In this document: positions 62,988 through 64,000 of the stretch, piece by piece | How the letters are laid out: the number at the start of each line of letters is the position of its first letter | Numbering within the stretch: position 1 is the stretch's first letter | Source of the DNA: Campylobacter rectus | Lineage (GTDB): Bacteria; Campylobacterota; Campylobacteria; Campylobacterales; Campylobacteraceae | Reading direction: 5' to 3' | Assembly (NCBI RefSeq): GCF_004803795.1 | Contig: NZ_CP012543.1 | Location: 62,001 to 126,000 of the forward strand | DNA length: 64,000 nt | Notes under the pieces: generated by a model | The model's database searches: none | What the model was told of the DNA's origin: nothing | Seen by the model: the letters and a program-made list of their open reading frames with translations, nothing else | Translations under genes and position numbers: made by a program

Positions 62988-63617
62988 ATGCGAGAGATTT
63001 TAGACGGTGCGGTCAAATTTATGGAAGAGGATTTTTTGGAGCACAAGGAGCTTTTTGAAAGCCTAGGCGAGAAGCAGACGCCGCACACTCTTTTTGTCGG
63101 TTGTATCGACTCGCGCGTAGTGCCAAACCTCATAACAAATACGATGCCGGGCGATCTGGTAGTCGTGCGAAATATCGCAAACATCGTGCCGCCGTATCGC
63201 AAAAGCGAGGAATTTTTAGCTACGACTTCGGCGATCGAGTACGCCTTGCAAACGCTAAACGTGCAAAACGTCATCATCTGCGGACATAGTAACTGCGGCG
63301 GCTGCGCTGCGCTATGGATGGACGAGGATAAATTTAGCAAAACGCCAAACGTTAAGCGTTGGCTTGATCTGCTAGGTCCCGTAAAAAGACGCGTACAAAA
63401 GCTTTTCGGCGATAATATCGCAAAAAGAGAGTGGCTAACGGAGCGCCTAAGTCTTGTAAATTCGCTTGAAAATTTACTGAGCTATCCGGACGTCAAGGCC
63501 AAATTTAAAGATAACGAGCTAAAAATTTACGCCTGGCACTACATAATAGAAACCGGCGAAATTTACAACTACAACTTCGTAACGAAGAGCTTTAAACTGC
63601 TAGGAGTCGAAAAATGA
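62988..63617 (+). CDS. Beta-class carbonic anhydrase
   Basis: 209 residues. Zinc ligands and active site: GCIDSRVVPNLIT (Cys, Asp-Arg dyad) and CGHSNCGGCAAL (His, Cys). Interconverts CO2 and bicarbonate; important for capnophilic Campylobacter. ATGA overlap (63614-63617) with the mscS-like gene, so the two are translated together. Confidence 0.94.
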   Translation: MREILDGAVKFMEEDFLEHKELFESLGEKQTPHTLFVGCIDSRVVPNLITNTMPGDLVVVRNIANIVPPYRKSEEFLATTSAIEYALQTLNVQNVIICGHSNCGGCAALWMDEDKFSKTPNVKRWLDLLGPVKRRVQKLFGDNIAKREWLTERLSLVNSLENLLSYPDVKAKFKDNELKIYAWHYIIETGEIYNYNFVTKSFKLLGVEK

Positions 63618-64000
63618 GAAAAATTTTAGCCGCCGTTTTCGCGCTGTGCTTTAGCTTAAATTTACTCGCAAACACCGCAAGCGACGATCTAAACGCGACC
63701 GATATCCTAAGCGTCGTAAATCAAATCAACGAAGCAAACGCCCAGATCGCCGTCATCAAGGCACAGTCCGCCGAAAATAACGAAACCGCCGATAAAAGCG
63801 TGCTTTTTAAGACGGTCTTGGATAAAAAAGAAAAGCTGATCGAGCAGATCCCTTATCTCATCATGCAAATCGAGATTGATGAGGAGCAGGTGCGAAAATT
63901 TGAGCAAGAGATGCAAACTCTGAGCGCAAAAACCAAAAAGCTAAAAAACCAGGGCAATCAAAATTTATACGTCAAAAATATGCTCGAGCTTGAGCGTATG
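63614..64000 (+). CDS. MscS-family mechanosensitive channel, partial (N-terminus)
   Basis: 129 residues before the window ends. Signal peptide MRKILAAVFALCFSLNLLAN, then a periplasmic helical, Glu/Lys/Gln-rich region typical of the large MscS/MscK-like channels of Campylobacter. The channel domain lies outside the window; the identification rests on this layout and on the neighbouring carbonic anhydrase, a linkage I recall from C. jejuni. Confidence 0.65.
   Translation, partial: MRKILAAVFALCFSLNLLANTASDDLNATDILSVVNQINEANAQIAVIKAQSAENNETADKSVLFKTVLDKKEKLIEQIPYLIMQIEIDEEQVRKFEQEMQTLSAKTKKLKNQGNQNLYVKNMLELERM

Noticed and set aside
1-64000. CRISPR array or rRNA operon
   Set aside because: No regularly spaced direct repeats of 25-40 bases and no rRNA sequence seen anywhere in the window.

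Overview
The window looks like chromosomal DNA of a Campylobacter from the higher-GC, oral/concisus-like side of the genus (C. showae, C. rectus and C. curvus are the kind of species meant). This rests on the S10-spc-alpha ribosomal cluster, on two blocks whose gene order I recall from C. jejuni (nifU-like / small TPR-like protein / murE / ybaB / PDZ protein / ispA / tkt, and pyrE / frr / secG / Bax-inhibitor / carbonic anhydrase / mscS), on extended TATAAT -10 boxes without clear -35 boxes, and on intergenic DNA saturated with the word AAATTT. The species is inferred, not proven.

Layout. 1-959 is a truncated P-loop ATPase. 1062-1771 holds a Sel1/Hcp-type secreted protein whose promoter contains an A13G12 tract. 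2068-16449 is the ribosomal super-operon (rpsJ to rplQ, with secY, map, infA, rpmJ and rpoA), interrupted between rpsH and rplF by about 590 non-coding bases with a 126-bp tandem duplication. 16477-19711 is accessory: an internally deleted IS1595-type element, strong hairpins and two unrecognised proteins. 20023-26401 is a compact respiratory/redox operon: a Dba-like peptide, a DsbI-type membrane oxidoreductase whose beta-propeller half is a separate gene, and a DmsABDC-like molybdoenzyme with iron-sulfur subunit, TorD-type chaperone and NrfD-type anchor. 26551-29305 is a decayed island (orphan OLD-type TOPRIM protein, frameshifted higB with intact higA, integrase with an in-frame TGA). 30014-47152 is the murE-ispA-tkt housekeeping block, expanded by panD, several decayed genes, a pair of secreted Trp/Tyr-rich paralogues and genes carrying long low-complexity N-terminal extensions. 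47593-51651 runs from uppP through an AT-rich island (truncated-S24 repressor, HipA-like kinase, DUF3037 protein, nuclease fragments) to tRNA-Ser(GGA). 51829-57869 holds a methyltransferase, thiD, a membrane protein, an orphan VirD4/TraG-like ATPase and an RDD protein. 58610-64000 is pyrE, frr, a polysaccharide deacetylase, secG, a ThiD2-domain protein, a Bax-inhibitor protein, carbonic anhydrase and the start of mscS.

The best candidates for something under-described are the three-gene module at 48609-50691 (repressor lacking the S24 serine segment, HipA_2-like kinase, DUF3037 protein, paired operators), the homopolymer tract abutting a -10 box at 1062-1092, the dsbI/dms gene cluster, and the repeat-built N-terminal extension of IspA. 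The window is also rich in recently broken genes (at least seven), which suggests active gain and loss of accessory genes.
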